From Candidatus Krumholzibacteriia bacterium (GTDB lineage: Bacteria > Krumholzibacteriota > Krumholzibacteriia > WVZY01 > JAKEHA01): a DNA stretch of 64,000 bases. Where the stretch lies: NCBI GenBank assembly GCA_029865265.1, contig JAOUHG010000009.1:1-64000 (forward strand), read 5' to 3'. This document shows, piece by piece, positions 36,062 to 44,361 of this stretch. The notes under the pieces were generated by a model. The model was not told the DNA's origin. It worked only from the letters and a program-made list of their open reading frames with translations, and ran no database searches. The stretch's first letter is position 1. Every line of letters starts with the position of its first letter. The position numbers and the translations under genes were made by a program.

Positions 36062-36793
36062 TCAGCCCAGAAGGAAGGGAATGATATTGAAGACATAGTG
36101 AATCGCCACCGGAATCCACAACGATTTTGTCTTCTCGTATACGATTCCGAGCACGATTCCAACCGGAAACGCCATGGCCACCCAGGCGGTGGCGGCGAAG
36201 ACCGGGTACTTGGGGAACAGCAGCCCCATCTGCATGTAGTGCCGGACGGCAAACAGAAGCGCCCCCACCAGAATGGCGTAGCGCGCGCCCTTGCGCACGC
36301 GCAGGACCCCCTGCACGTATCCGCGGAAGTACACCTCTTCTCCGAATCCCGCCCACGCCACCAGGAATCCCAGGTAGGTCACGCGCACCAGGTTGATGTC
36401 GAGACCCAACTTCATCGACGCGGCGGCGTACATGGCCTGGAACATGGCCTGCACGCCGAGCACGGGGTCGTCCAGGCGGTTGGCGCCACCCAGCTTCACC
36501 ACGATCTGCGCGTAGACCACATTCACGATCACGCTCGCGGTGGCCTGCAGAATGATGGCGACGACGGGCACGAACACCCACATCCACCACGGTACCGCGC
36601 GGATGGGGCCGAAGCGGACCGTCTTCCAGCGCAGGGGAAGCAGCGTGGCAAGTGCCGCGTATACCACGTAGTACGGCGACCACGGCGCGGGGCCGTTCTC
36701 GAGCCCGGCGACCACCATGAGCCCCATCGAAATCGCGATGACGCCGATGGTGGTCAGGTGGAACGGGGTTCGTGGGGTCGTGGTTTCGGTCAA
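36062..36793 (-). CDS. CPBP-family intramembrane metalloprotease
   Basis: A 243-aa protein with about seven membrane segments and the CPBP/Abi motifs: GFGEEVYFRGYVQ (catalytic Glu pair), FAVRHYMQM and IHYVFN. Relatives cleave membrane or prenylated proteins or act in bacteriocin self-immunity. The start is a TTG at 36793, supported by GAGGAGGT six bases upstream. That Shine-Dalgarno is made from the last codons of thiL (AGG AGG TAG), four bases away, so translation is probably linked. Confidence 0.87.
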   Translation of the reverse strand: MTETTTPRTPFHLTTIGVIAISMGLMVVAGLENGPAPWSPYYVVYAALATLLPLRWKTVRFGPIRAVPWWMWVFVPVVAIILQATASVIVNVVYAQIVVKLGGANRLDDPVLGVQAMFQAMYAAASMKLGLDINLVRVTYLGFLVAWAGFGEEVYFRGYVQGVLRVRKGARYAILVGALLFAVRHYMQMGLLFPKYPVFAATAWVAMAFPVGIVLGIVYEKTKSLWIPVAIHYVFNIIPFLLG

Positions 36794-36797
36794 CGTG

Positions 36798-37787
36798 CTA
36801 CCTCCTCATGTGGTCCCAGCCGCCGGGACGAAAACGCCGCGCGCGTCCCTCGCCGTCAATGACGCGGTGGACACCCCGCGCACGCGTAAAGCGGCCCACC
36901 AGGGAGGCCCGTACCCCGGCGCGCTCGATTCTACGGCAAACCTCGCGCGCGCGTTGCGGTGCCACGGAAAGCACCAGCGCGTAGTCCTCGCCCGCGTCCA
37001 TCGCCCAGCGCACCGGGTCCAGGCCGCGACGGCGGCAGAACGCCGCCACGGCACGCGACACCGGGATCGCCGGACCGGTGACGTCGCAGCCGGTACCTCC
37101 GGCAATGCACATGTGGATAAGATCGCTGGAAAACCCGTCGCTCACGTCGATGGCGCCGTGGATGCTGCGCACGCCGCGCAGCGCCGCACCCACGTCCAGG
37201 CGTGGAACCGGCCGCTTCCAGGCACGGATGAGCGGCTCGCCGCCGCTCGCACGCGCCCGCGATTTCAACAGCCGTGCCCCGGCGGCGGCCGCGCCCAGTT
37301 CGCCAGCCACGACGACGGCATCGCCCGCGCGCGCACGCCGCGTCCACGCGGCACCTCGCCGGCAGGTTCCGATCAGCGTCAAATCGCACACCAGCGGGCC
37401 ACGCGTACCGGAGAGGTTTCCCCCCACCACCACGGCGCCGTACCGCGCCAGGTGGCGCGATGCCCCGCGCTCGATTTCGCGCACCGCCCGCACGGAGACA
37501 TTCTTCGGAACGGCCAGCGAGACCAGCGCGAAACGCGGCATCGCGCCCATCGCGGCGATGTCACTGAGGTTGATGGCGGCCAGCCGCGCACCGAGCTGTG
37601 TCCACGTGAGCCAGGCGCGTTTGAAGTGGCGCCCCTCGACCATGGCATCGACGGTCACCACCAGGTCCTGGCCGCGAGACGTGCGCAGCACGGCCGCGTC
37701 GTCACCGACGCCGGCAACGACGCCGCTCACACGGCTGGTGCCGAGGTCTCTTCGGATGGATGCGATGAGTTCGAACTCCGTGGTCAT
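36798..37787 (-). CDS. thiL: Thiamine-monophosphate kinase
   Basis: A 329-aa AIR-synthase-fold kinase that phosphorylates thiamine monophosphate to the diphosphate, the last step of cofactor synthesis. Motifs: GVGDDAAVL, VTVDAMVEGRHF, INLSDIAAMGAMP, VVVGGNLSGT and DVSDGFSSDL. Two starts compete. ATG 37799 overlaps the -10 box TACAAT at 37798-37803; ATG 37787 lies ten bases after it and is preferred. Neither has a Shine-Dalgarno. No other thiamine gene is nearby. Confidence 0.88.
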   Translation of the reverse strand: MTTEFELIASIRRDLGTSRVSGVVAGVGDDAAVLRTSRGQDLVVTVDAMVEGRHFKRAWLTWTQLGARLAAINLSDIAAMGAMPRFALVSLAVPKNVSVRAVREIERGASRHLARYGAVVVGGNLSGTRGPLVCDLTLIGTCRRGAAWTRRARAGDAVVVAGELGAAAAGARLLKSRARASGGEPLIRAWKRPVPRLDVGAALRGVRSIHGAIDVSDGFSSDLIHMCIAGGTGCDVTGPAIPVSRAVAAFCRRRGLDPVRWAMDAGEDYALVLSVAPQRAREVCRRIERAGVRASLVGRFTRARGVHRVIDGEGRARRFRPGGWDHMRR

Positions 37788-37797
37788 GGGCGCGGGC

Positions 37798-37806
37798 ATT
37801 GTAGCC
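37798..37806 (-). promoter_or_regulatory. -10 element before thiL
   Basis: GGCTACAAT on the minus strand (TACAAT hexamer 37803-37798), overlapping one candidate start codon and lying ten bases before the other. Confidence 0.45.
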
Positions 37807-37832
37807 CACCGGGGGCGTGACGGCAAAGGCCC

Positions 37833-38594
37833 TCAGCGAAACAGGCGTGCGCAGAAGTCGCTCAGCGCCGCCGCGAGCTGCGCGCGGACACGCTCTATGC
37901 GGGCCGCGTCGCGGCGGTGGGGATCCTCAGGGTCGAAGTAGAGCGCCCGGTTGACTTCCAGCTGGATGACGGGACGCGGATGTCCTCCGTGACGGCGCGT
38001 GATGTACCCGCCCTGGAAGGGCGAATTGATGGTGACGTCGCGTGCGTCGAGCGCGAATGCCTCGGCCACGCAACTCGCGAGCGTTTCCGTGGTGGGTCGC
38101 GGACACGACCGTGCGCCGAAGTCTCCCAGGTTCACCTGGGGCCGGCGTTCATCGCGGTCGGGCGCGATCGGAGGTGGAAACTCGGACATGCTGTGGCAGT
38201 CGAGCATGAGTTCGACGCCCGGTTCACGCAGCCGGCGCTCGATCTCCGCGTGATAGGGTGCGTGATACGTCTGCAACAGGTGCGCCACCATTGCTTCATC
38301 CGGCTGCGACCCGGACTTGTACACGGTGACGTTGAAGCAGGTGTGGCTCTTGATCACGCCGTCGGGAAAATGGGGGGGTACCTGCTCCGGTGCGCGATTC
38401 AGATCCACGAAGGGCCGGGCGATATCGGCAACCATGGTGTGCTGTACCAGGTCACCCATGTCGTAGAGTTCCGGCGTGAACAGGTCGATGTCGTCCATGA
38501 TGTCTGTGGACGACAGCGCGCTGCGCTCCGCGACCTCAGCGGGAATGTTCAAGCCGCCGTGCGGCACCGAGAGAAGCAGTGGAAGTACCGGCAT
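37833..38594 (-). CDS. N-formylglutamate amidohydrolase-family protein
   Basis: A 253-aa protein of the FGase family, zinc-dependent hydrolases that release glutamate from N-acylated forms. Motifs: LLSVPHGGLNIPAEV, DLNRAPEQVPPHF, LMLDCHSMSEFPPP and ITRRHGGHPRPVIQLEVNR. It starts five bases after the GGT stop, as the third gene of a unit with GGT and the ATP-grasp fusion. No histidine-degradation genes are present, so an acyl-glutamate other than formylglutamate is possible. Confidence 0.85.
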   Translation of the reverse strand: MPVLPLLLSVPHGGLNIPAEVAERSALSSTDIMDDIDLFTPELYDMGDLVQHTMVADIARPFVDLNRAPEQVPPHFPDGVIKSHTCFNVTVYKSGSQPDEAMVAHLLQTYHAPYHAEIERRLREPGVELMLDCHSMSEFPPPIAPDRDERRPQVNLGDFGARSCPRPTTETLASCVAEAFALDARDVTINSPFQGGYITRRHGGHPRPVIQLEVNRALYFDPEDPHRRDAARIERVRAQLAAALSDFCARLFR

Positions 38595-38599
38595 GGAGG

Positions 38600-40210
38600 C
38601 TACGCCGGCCCGCCCGCGCTGCCATCGCGACGCGCTTCCGCGACCCCATGGCAGGTTCCGTCGTCAGCCCGCGTCACGGCATGGATGGCGCCCAGGTAGA
38701 ACGCGTAGTCCTCCAGGCGATCCAGCTTGTACCCCTGCGCCTCCAGATGCTCCACGATTCTCGGGTCGAACCGGTTCGCCTCCATGCTGATCTTCCCGCC
38801 CGACGAACAGTGCATGCGCGGGGCGCGCATGGCGTCCTCCAGGTTCATCCCACCGTCGATCACGTGGGTCAGGAACTGGGTGATGGTGGAGAAGATGCGC
38901 TCGCTTCCCGGGCTGCCCACCGCCATCCAAACCTTCTCATCGCGCGTGAGGATGGTGGGCGCAACGGTGGCCCAGGGCACGCTGTTGGGCCGCAGATAGA
39001 AGGGATGCGCCGGATCGCTGAACTGAAAATCCATTACGTAGTTGTTATAGAGAAAACCCAGCCCGGCCGCGGCGGCCTTGCTGCCGTAAACCCGTTCGAT
39101 GGACTGGGTGAGGCTCACCGCCATGCCGTTGCGGTCGATGGTGGACAGATGCGTGGTTTCACCACTGCGTTCCCGCGCGGGCTGCATCTCCTCAAGCAAG
39201 CCCCTGTCCACTCCCTTGAGGATGCGCCTCAGCGAGCCGCGCGCGAACTTCCGGCTGAGCATCTGCTTGAAATCGACCTGCGCGTACAAATTGGGATCGA
39301 AGGGGCTGTCGTTGCGAACCCGCATCGCCTTTCTGAACACCTCGGCCAGCACCTGGTATCGCGCCGGGTCGAGGTGCCGGAAGAAATTCGGCTCGAGCTG
39401 GTCGATCATGTTGAGCGCAAGCGCGAGCGCCCGGCCTGCGCCCGGTGGCGGCATGGTGTGGACGCGGAATCCCCGGAAGTGGCTGCGAATGGTCCTGCGC
39501 AACACCGGCCACGGAATCAGCGCAAGGTCGTCCAGGCGAAGCAGCCCGTCGTTGGCGCGCATGTCGGCGTCGATCCGGCGTGCGATCTCCCCCTGGTAGA
39601 AATCTTCCACACCGTGTTCGGCAAGCCGCCGCAACGTTTCTGCGAGGTCGGGCTGTTTGAACAGCGCTCCAACCGGCCACGGGCTGCCGCCGCTGAGGAA
39701 ATAGCGGGCGCCGGAACCCGACGGCACCCTGGAGAAACTCTCCAGCTCGCGCTCCTGCAGGCGGTTCTGCAGATCGGTGATGCGGTAGCCTTCGGTGGCG
39801 ATGCGGATGGCGGGTTCGAGCACGCGCGCCAGTGGCAGCGAACCCCAACGCTTCTGGGCATAGGCGAGCGTGGCCGGTGTGGACGGAACCGTGGTGGCAC
39901 GGTAACCCACCAGGCGGCCATCGCCGCTGATGGAGTCGTTGCTCGCGAGCGACGGCGCCCGCGAGGAGCCGTCGAGAGCAACGGTACGCTCCCCGGTGCT
40001 GATGAGCATCATGGTCTGTCCGCCGATGCCGCTGGCCTGTGGTTCGCACACGCCGAGCGCAAACGCAGCGGCCACCGCAGCATCAACAGCGTTGCCCGCG
40101 TTCCGCAGCATCTCGGCGCCGGCCTCGGTGGCGTGACTGAAGGCAGTCGCCACCATCCCGCCCCGGGAGGTGGCAACCTTCACCGGTTTCGTCTCGAGGG
40201 TGTCGCTCAT
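38600..40210 (-). CDS. Gamma-glutamyltransferase (GGT)
   Basis: A 536-aa Ntn hydrolase that cleaves or transfers gamma-glutamyl groups after self-processing. The catalytic Thr is in ETTHLSTIDRNGMAVSL; other motifs are GGMVATAFSHATEAG, GNAVDAAVAAAFALGV and SGIGGQTMML. Unlike most GGTs there is no signal peptide, so it would act in the cytoplasm. It starts seven bases after the ATP-grasp fusion gene stops and is followed at once by the FGase gene, suggesting a shared gamma-glutamyl or N-acylglutamate pathway. Confidence 0.9.
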   Translation of the reverse strand: MSDTLETKPVKVATSRGGMVATAFSHATEAGAEMLRNAGNAVDAAVAAAFALGVCEPQASGIGGQTMMLISTGERTVALDGSSRAPSLASNDSISGDGRLVGYRATTVPSTPATLAYAQKRWGSLPLARVLEPAIRIATEGYRITDLQNRLQERELESFSRVPSGSGARYFLSGGSPWPVGALFKQPDLAETLRRLAEHGVEDFYQGEIARRIDADMRANDGLLRLDDLALIPWPVLRRTIRSHFRGFRVHTMPPPGAGRALALALNMIDQLEPNFFRHLDPARYQVLAEVFRKAMRVRNDSPFDPNLYAQVDFKQMLSRKFARGSLRRILKGVDRGLLEEMQPARERSGETTHLSTIDRNGMAVSLTQSIERVYGSKAAAAGLGFLYNNYVMDFQFSDPAHPFYLRPNSVPWATVAPTILTRDEKVWMAVGSPGSERIFSTITQFLTHVIDGGMNLEDAMRAPRMHCSSGGKISMEANRFDPRIVEHLEAQGYKLDRLEDYAFYLGAIHAVTRADDGTCHGVAEARRDGSAGGPA

Positions 40211-40217
40211 GGGTTGG

Positions 40218-42437
40218 TTACGACGCCTCCGCGCGGGGCACGTCGCGATTCTTCTTTCGCTCCGCCTTCCCGCACTCGCGGATGAGGAGCGCGAGGAGCG
40301 TGGCTCGGTCGATCAGGCTGTCGCGATATACGAATTCATTGGGCGACCGCGAGTTTCCGCCCGCCGGCCCCAGCCCCTCCAGCACCGGCACATTGTCCGG
40401 CACGTAACAGGCTGCCGACGAGATGGTGCGGTAGATCGGGGCCACGCGCGTCTCCAGGCGCTGCGCGATCGATTCCACCCGCGCGAGGAAATCGTCGTTC
40501 GCCTCGCGACGGGGCAGTGGCGGACGATATACACCACGGCGCAAGCGTACCTGCAGTTTTCCGGAGGATCCCTTGCGGGCGATCTTGCGAATCTCCGCTT
40601 CCAGTTCCTCGCCGTGCTCCTTCTCTTTGAAGTGTGCGTCGAGCAGTACGGTGGCTACATCCGGTGCAATTCCGTACAGGGAACGCGCTTCGAGACGGGT
40701 GGGATTGACGATGGTGCCCTTTTCTTCGGATGTCAGCTTCTGCCAGGCAAGAACCTTCTGCGCCACTGCGGTGATGATGTTCTGCGCGGCCATGGTCTCC
40801 GGATCCTTGATGTTCGCCATCTCCACGTGAAAATCCATGCGGCCGCCGCACGATGTCACGATGCCGCCCGCCTTGCCGCCGTACTTGAGGCCCACCACAC
40901 ACTTCGACTGACCGGAGAGCTCGGCCACGAGTTTGCGTGAATAGCGGCCGCCGAGCGTGTCGTCGGTGATGAGCAGGACACCGCACCGCACGCCGCGCAG
41001 ACGCCGTGCGAAGCGCAAGGCCTGCAACGCACAAACCATGACCGCCAGCCCGCCCTTGCTCTCGGCCACGCCCGAGCCGTAACAACAACCGCGCTGCTCG
41101 CGGAAGGGCACGTGGTCCTGGTAGTTGTAGAACGTGTCCAGGTGGCCAAGAACGAGGATATCGTTTTCGTCGTCGGTGTGATTGGTGAAGTAGAGAATGT
41201 TGCCAACCTCGGTCTGCGGAAATACCTGGCGGCTCAGGCCCAGGCGGGTGAGTCGCGCTGAAATCCAGTTCCCCAGCGAGTTCACACCCTCGGTGTTGTA
41301 CACGTAGCTGTTGGTACGAACCATTTCGTCGAGGTAGTCGATCATGGTGGTGAGATTGCTGCGCAGGTAGCTTCGCAGCCGCACGCGCAGCGGCTGTGCC
41401 TCTTCGGGCTGCGTCACCGCCGCCGTGTCGTCCGCCTGGTCAGCAACGTTCTTCCCGAAGTACCTCACCGCCGCGACGTCCAGCATGCGGTTGACCAGCG
41501 TTTCGTAGGTGTACCCGGCAACATGCGCGGCATGCACGTAGGAACCGGTCTGCCCCAGGCTGGCCATCGAGTTCAGTTCCAGGATGTAGAGCCTTCCGTC
41601 GTCGTCCATGCGCAGGTCGATGCGCGCAAAATCGTGGACGCCCAGCACGCGGAACGAATCGCGCGCCAGCCGCGTCATCTCCTGGGCAAGGTTGCCGGGC
41701 ACCCGTGCCGGGCACAGCTTCTCCACCGGCTTCTTCATCTTGTCCGCGTGGCTCTGGATGGCGTCCGGATCGCCCAGATCGAATTCCACAATGGGAAACA
41801 CTTCCAGGTCCGCGCCGTTCCCCAGCAGACCCACCGCAAACTCGCGCCCGGAGATGAACCGCTCCACCAGCGCCTGCTGGTGGAAGTTTTCCACCACCTC
41901 CCTCACCGCGTCGCGCAGATCATCGATATTGTCGACCACTCGCATGCCCATGGAAACCGCCTCCATTTTGGGCTTCACGATGACGGGGTAGGTGACGCCG
42001 GCCATGTCTTCGTCGGCATTGGAGAAGAACCAGAAATCGGGCGTGGGCAAACCGTTCTGCCGCAGCACGATCTTGGTCATGATCTTGTCCAGCGCCACCG
42101 CGTGTGCCTGCGGGCCGGACCCGACGTAGGGGACGCCGAGCATCTCCAGCATGGCCGGCAGGTGCGTGTAGCGGCTCTGCCCCTGGATGCCGTAGGCCAT
42201 GTTGAACACCATGCCCGGCCTCTCTCCGGCGATGACGCGCGGCATGAAGTTTTGCAGTTCCTCCGCGACGTCGATCTTGCCCTCGATAACGCGCACGTTG
42301 TGCCCGCCCTGTTCGAGGGCCGCAGCCACGCGCTCGACGGTCTTGGGGTTGTAGGTCTCCTTGTTGGGAGCACCGAAGATATTGATGACATCGGCCGGAT
42401 TGATGGCCTTCTTGTTATAAATGACGGCAACTTTCAT
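40218..42437 (-). CDS. ATP-grasp ligase (D-Ala-D-Ala ligase-like) fused to a degenerate M20-like domain
   Basis: A 739-aa fusion. Residues ~1-325 are an ATP-grasp amide ligase resembling D-Ala-D-Ala ligase: LEMLGVPYVGSGPQAHAVAL, then PVIVKPKMEAVSMGM, ARIDLR and ELNSMASLG; the metal and ATP residues look intact. Residues ~350-725 follow the M20 peptidase fold with its lid domain. The first motif HLD (432-434) is kept, but other ligand positions are changed: Glu459 for the bridging Asp, Asp493-Thr494 for Glu-Glu, Lys518 for the third acidic ligand and Arg697 for the C-terminal His. The ligase half is probably active and the M20 half probably not a normal hydrolase. GGAG precedes ATG 42437. First gene of a unit with GGT and FGase. 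Confidence 0.85.
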   Translation of the reverse strand: MKVAVIYNKKAINPADVINIFGAPNKETYNPKTVERVAAALEQGGHNVRVIEGKIDVAEELQNFMPRVIAGERPGMVFNMAYGIQGQSRYTHLPAMLEMLGVPYVGSGPQAHAVALDKIMTKIVLRQNGLPTPDFWFFSNADEDMAGVTYPVIVKPKMEAVSMGMRVVDNIDDLRDAVREVVENFHQQALVERFISGREFAVGLLGNGADLEVFPIVEFDLGDPDAIQSHADKMKKPVEKLCPARVPGNLAQEMTRLARDSFRVLGVHDFARIDLRMDDDGRLYILELNSMASLGQTGSYVHAAHVAGYTYETLVNRMLDVAAVRYFGKNVADQADDTAAVTQPEEAQPLRVRLRSYLRSNLTTMIDYLDEMVRTNSYVYNTEGVNSLGNWISARLTRLGLSRQVFPQTEVGNILYFTNHTDDENDILVLGHLDTFYNYQDHVPFREQRGCCYGSGVAESKGGLAVMVCALQALRFARRLRGVRCGVLLITDDTLGGRYSRKLVAELSGQSKCVVGLKYGGKAGGIVTSCGGRMDFHVEMANIKDPETMAAQNIITAVAQKVLAWQKLTSEEKGTIVNPTRLEARSLYGIAPDVATVLLDAHFKEKEHGEELEAEIRKIARKGSSGKLQVRLRRGVYRPPLPRREANDDFLARVESIAQRLETRVAPIYRTISSAACYVPDNVPVLEGLGPAGGNSRSPNEFVYRDSLIDRATLLALLIRECGKAERKKNRDVPRAEAS

Positions 42438-42626
42438 GACTTGCTCCAGTGAAAAGCAAAAACCCAATGCCTGCCGCTTCGCAGGACACCTGTGCAACGG
42501 AATGAACGACCCGTTCCAACCGGATACGATCGAGGTGTGATGACCTCTCGGGTCACGGGCATGCGGCTTGAGGCTGGGTGGCCTGCAAAGTGGGCTCGAT
42601 GATGATTTGCCCCGCGAGTGTGTTCT

Positions 42627-42635
42627 CAATGTAGC
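42627..42635 (-). promoter_or_regulatory. Extended -10 element of the ligase/GGT/FGase unit
   Basis: TGCTACATT on the minus strand, about 190 bases before ATG 42437. Confidence 0.45.
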
Positions 42636-42731
42636 ACAGGGGCCGCGCTTCTGTCGACCGCCACCTCCGCAACCGCCGCGAACGAACCGTTGTGACGGGC
42701 TCAGCGATGGCTTCAGTTTGCAGACCGGCCA

Positions 42732-42740
42732 TGATATTCT
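42732..42740 (+). promoter_or_regulatory. Extended -10 element 7 bases before the Rieske ATG
   Basis: TGATATTCT, then seven bases and ATG 42748. No Shine-Dalgarno, consistent with a leaderless transcript. Confidence 0.5.
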
Positions 42741-42747
42741 ATATCGC

Positions 42748-43881
42748 ATGAACATCAGGATCCCCAACAAGCATGGCGCCTGGATTCGAGACGAGGTCGC
42801 GCGCTTCGATCCGTCCGTTCCGCTGGAGGCGGCGTGGCTGCCGCCCAAGTCGTGGTACAACGACGCGCGCTTCCATGACCTCGAACGCGATACGGTCTTC
42901 AAGAACAACTGGCTGATAGCGGCGCGCAGCGAACAATTCGCGAAGGCCGGCGACTTCGTGGCCGGCGCCATCGCCGGCGAACCGTACGTGGTGGCGCGCG
43001 GCGAAGACGGCGTTCTGCGCGCCTTCTATAATGTGTGTCGCCACCATGCCGCGCAGGTGGCGGTAGGCGCGGGCTGTGCGGACTCGCTGGTGTGCCCGTA
43101 TCACGGCTGGACGTACGCGCTGGACGGCCGCCTGCTGCGCGCGCCCGAGCTGGGTGCGGTGAAAAACTTCGACCGCGAGCGCTTCGGGCTGGTGCCCATG
43201 CACGTCAAGGAGTGGTGCGGACTGGTGTTCGTGTGCATGGGGCTGCAGCCCCGTGCGCTAGCAAATGATCTCACCGAGGTTGGCGCGCGCCTGGGGGCCA
43301 TGGGCATCGACGCGCTGCGCTTCGTGGCGCGGCGTAAATACACCCTGGCGTGCAACTGGAAGGTGTACGTGGACAACTACCTCGACGGTGGCTACCACGT
43401 TTCCTACCTGCACAAGGGACTCGCCGGGCAGCTGGATCTGGACTCGTACCGCACCGAGATCTTCGATCGCTATTCGATCCAGTCCGGCGCGGGTGCGGCT
43501 GGCAAGAAGGAAGGCATGCCAGGCAGCGACTTCTCCGAGCGCATCGGCGACAAGGTTCTCTACGCGTGGATCTATCCCAACCTGATGATCAACCGCTACG
43601 GACCCATGATGGACACCAACTGGGTGATCCCGCGCGGCCACGACGAGACCGAGGTGATCTTCGACTACTACTTCACCCCCGAGACCGCGTCGGACGGGGA
43701 CTTCGTGGCCAGGAGTCTCGCGGCCAGTGATGTGGTGCAACTGGAGGACGTGGAGATCTGCGAGTCGGTGCAGAAGGGGCTGGGGTCGTCGTCGTACGAC
43801 CAGGGGCGGTACTCGGCCAAGCTCGAACAGGGCGAGCACCATTTCCACCGGCTGCTCGCGGAGGACTTCCAAGCGCCGTGA
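42748..43881 (+). CDS. Rieske non-heme iron oxygenase, choline-monooxygenase-like
   Basis: A 377-aa oxygenase alpha subunit. The Rieske [2Fe-2S] ligands are Cys97/His99 (CRHH) and Cys116/His119 (CPYHGW). The catalytic iron site lies in NWKVYVDNYLDGGYHVSYLH, with His217 and His222 and the bridging Asp of the family. This stretch closely resembles plant choline monooxygenase, which oxidises choline to betaine aldehyde. That suggests a quaternary-amine substrate, but related Rieske enzymes act on carnitine, stachydrine and aromatics. No reductase gene is adjacent. It is divergent from the ligase/GGT/FGase unit. The earlier frame from 42568 is discarded because the -10 box sits at 42732. Confidence 0.88.
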   Translation: MNIRIPNKHGAWIRDEVARFDPSVPLEAAWLPPKSWYNDARFHDLERDTVFKNNWLIAARSEQFAKAGDFVAGAIAGEPYVVARGEDGVLRAFYNVCRHHAAQVAVGAGCADSLVCPYHGWTYALDGRLLRAPELGAVKNFDRERFGLVPMHVKEWCGLVFVCMGLQPRALANDLTEVGARLGAMGIDALRFVARRKYTLACNWKVYVDNYLDGGYHVSYLHKGLAGQLDLDSYRTEIFDRYSIQSGAGAAGKKEGMPGSDFSERIGDKVLYAWIYPNLMINRYGPMMDTNWVIPRGHDETEVIFDYYFTPETASDGDFVARSLAASDVVQLEDVEICESVQKGLGSSSYDQGRYSAKLEQGEHHFHRLLAEDFQAP

Positions 43882-43892
43882 GCGGGTCCTTG

Positions 43893-44159
43893 CTACTTTC
43901 CCCTGCGGGTCTTTGCCTTTGACTTCGTCTTCGCTTTCGCCCGTTTCTCCTGCAGACGGAATTTCACAATACGCGTAATCAGCGCCCAGGGCACCGGTTC
44001 GTCCAACGGAAACTGCACGGTGCCCTTGCCCCCCTTGTAGGGCGCGAGCGCCTTCTTGAACTGCTCCACGCCGCGGGGCGCGGGATAGACCGACACGTGA
44101 TTCCGGTAGCCGGCGATGTACTCATCGATCCCCTGGCGGGGCCGTGAAGCTGGGGTCAT
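43893..44159 (-). CDS. Shortened DUF1801-family protein
   Basis: An 88-aa protein. GIDEYIAGY matches the N-terminal start of DUF1801 proteins (YdhG/Fra-like), but the next ~45 residues of the usual domain are missing. The sequence jumps in frame to RNHVSVYPAPRG, FKKALAPYKGGKGTVQFPL and ITRIVKFRLQEK, the C-terminal half, ending in a Lys-rich tail. Start 44159 has GGAGGGAAAA upstream. Whether the short form folds is unclear. It converges on the Rieske gene, with stops 12 bases apart. Confidence 0.72.
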   Translation of the reverse strand: MTPASRPRQGIDEYIAGYRNHVSVYPAPRGVEQFKKALAPYKGGKGTVQFPLDEPVPWALITRIVKFRLQEKRAKAKTKSKAKTRRGK

Positions 44160-44209
44160 TCTTTTCCCTCCGTCGCTCATTCTCCCCTGCGCGGGGTCGC
44201 GGGGCGGCA

Positions 44210-44218
44210 ATGGTATCA
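44210..44218 (-). promoter_or_regulatory. Extended -10 element of the short DUF1801 gene
   Basis: TGATACCAT on the minus strand, with a ~45-base leader holding the Shine-Dalgarno. Confidence 0.4.
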
Positions 44219-44283
44219 CATCGAGCCGTTGGCAAACCCGGGCCTGAAATCGCGGCCGGCGCCCGGGGGTCCCGCCTCACCTG

Positions 44284-44312
44284 TTGAATCCACGCCCGTT
44301 ACTCATTATTAT
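44284..44312 (+). promoter_or_regulatory. Sigma70-like promoter of the Rrf2/YgfZ/HD operon
   Basis: TTGAAT, a 17-base spacer and TATTAT: the clearest two-part promoter on the plus strand. Transcription should start near 44319. An IscR-type autorepressor would be expected to bind in or beside it. Confidence 0.65.
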
Positions 44313-44361
44313 AGGAATGCCGCCGGGCCGTCCCACGCCGGGACCCCGATCGCCCACAACC

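Larger units (their letters stand above)
42438..42747. other. Divergent promoter region between the ligase fusion and the Rieske gene
   Basis: No gene is evident. The stretch contains a minus-strand extended -10 (42627-42635) leaving a ~190-base leader for the ligase unit, and a plus-strand extended -10 (42732-42740) next to the Rieske start. The leader is long enough for a regulatory RNA, but I do not recognise a known riboswitch. Confidence 0.55.

Noticed and set aside
42438-42747. A riboswitch in the ~190-base leader of the ligase unit
   Set aside because: I could not match it to any known class or draw a convincing conserved fold by eye.
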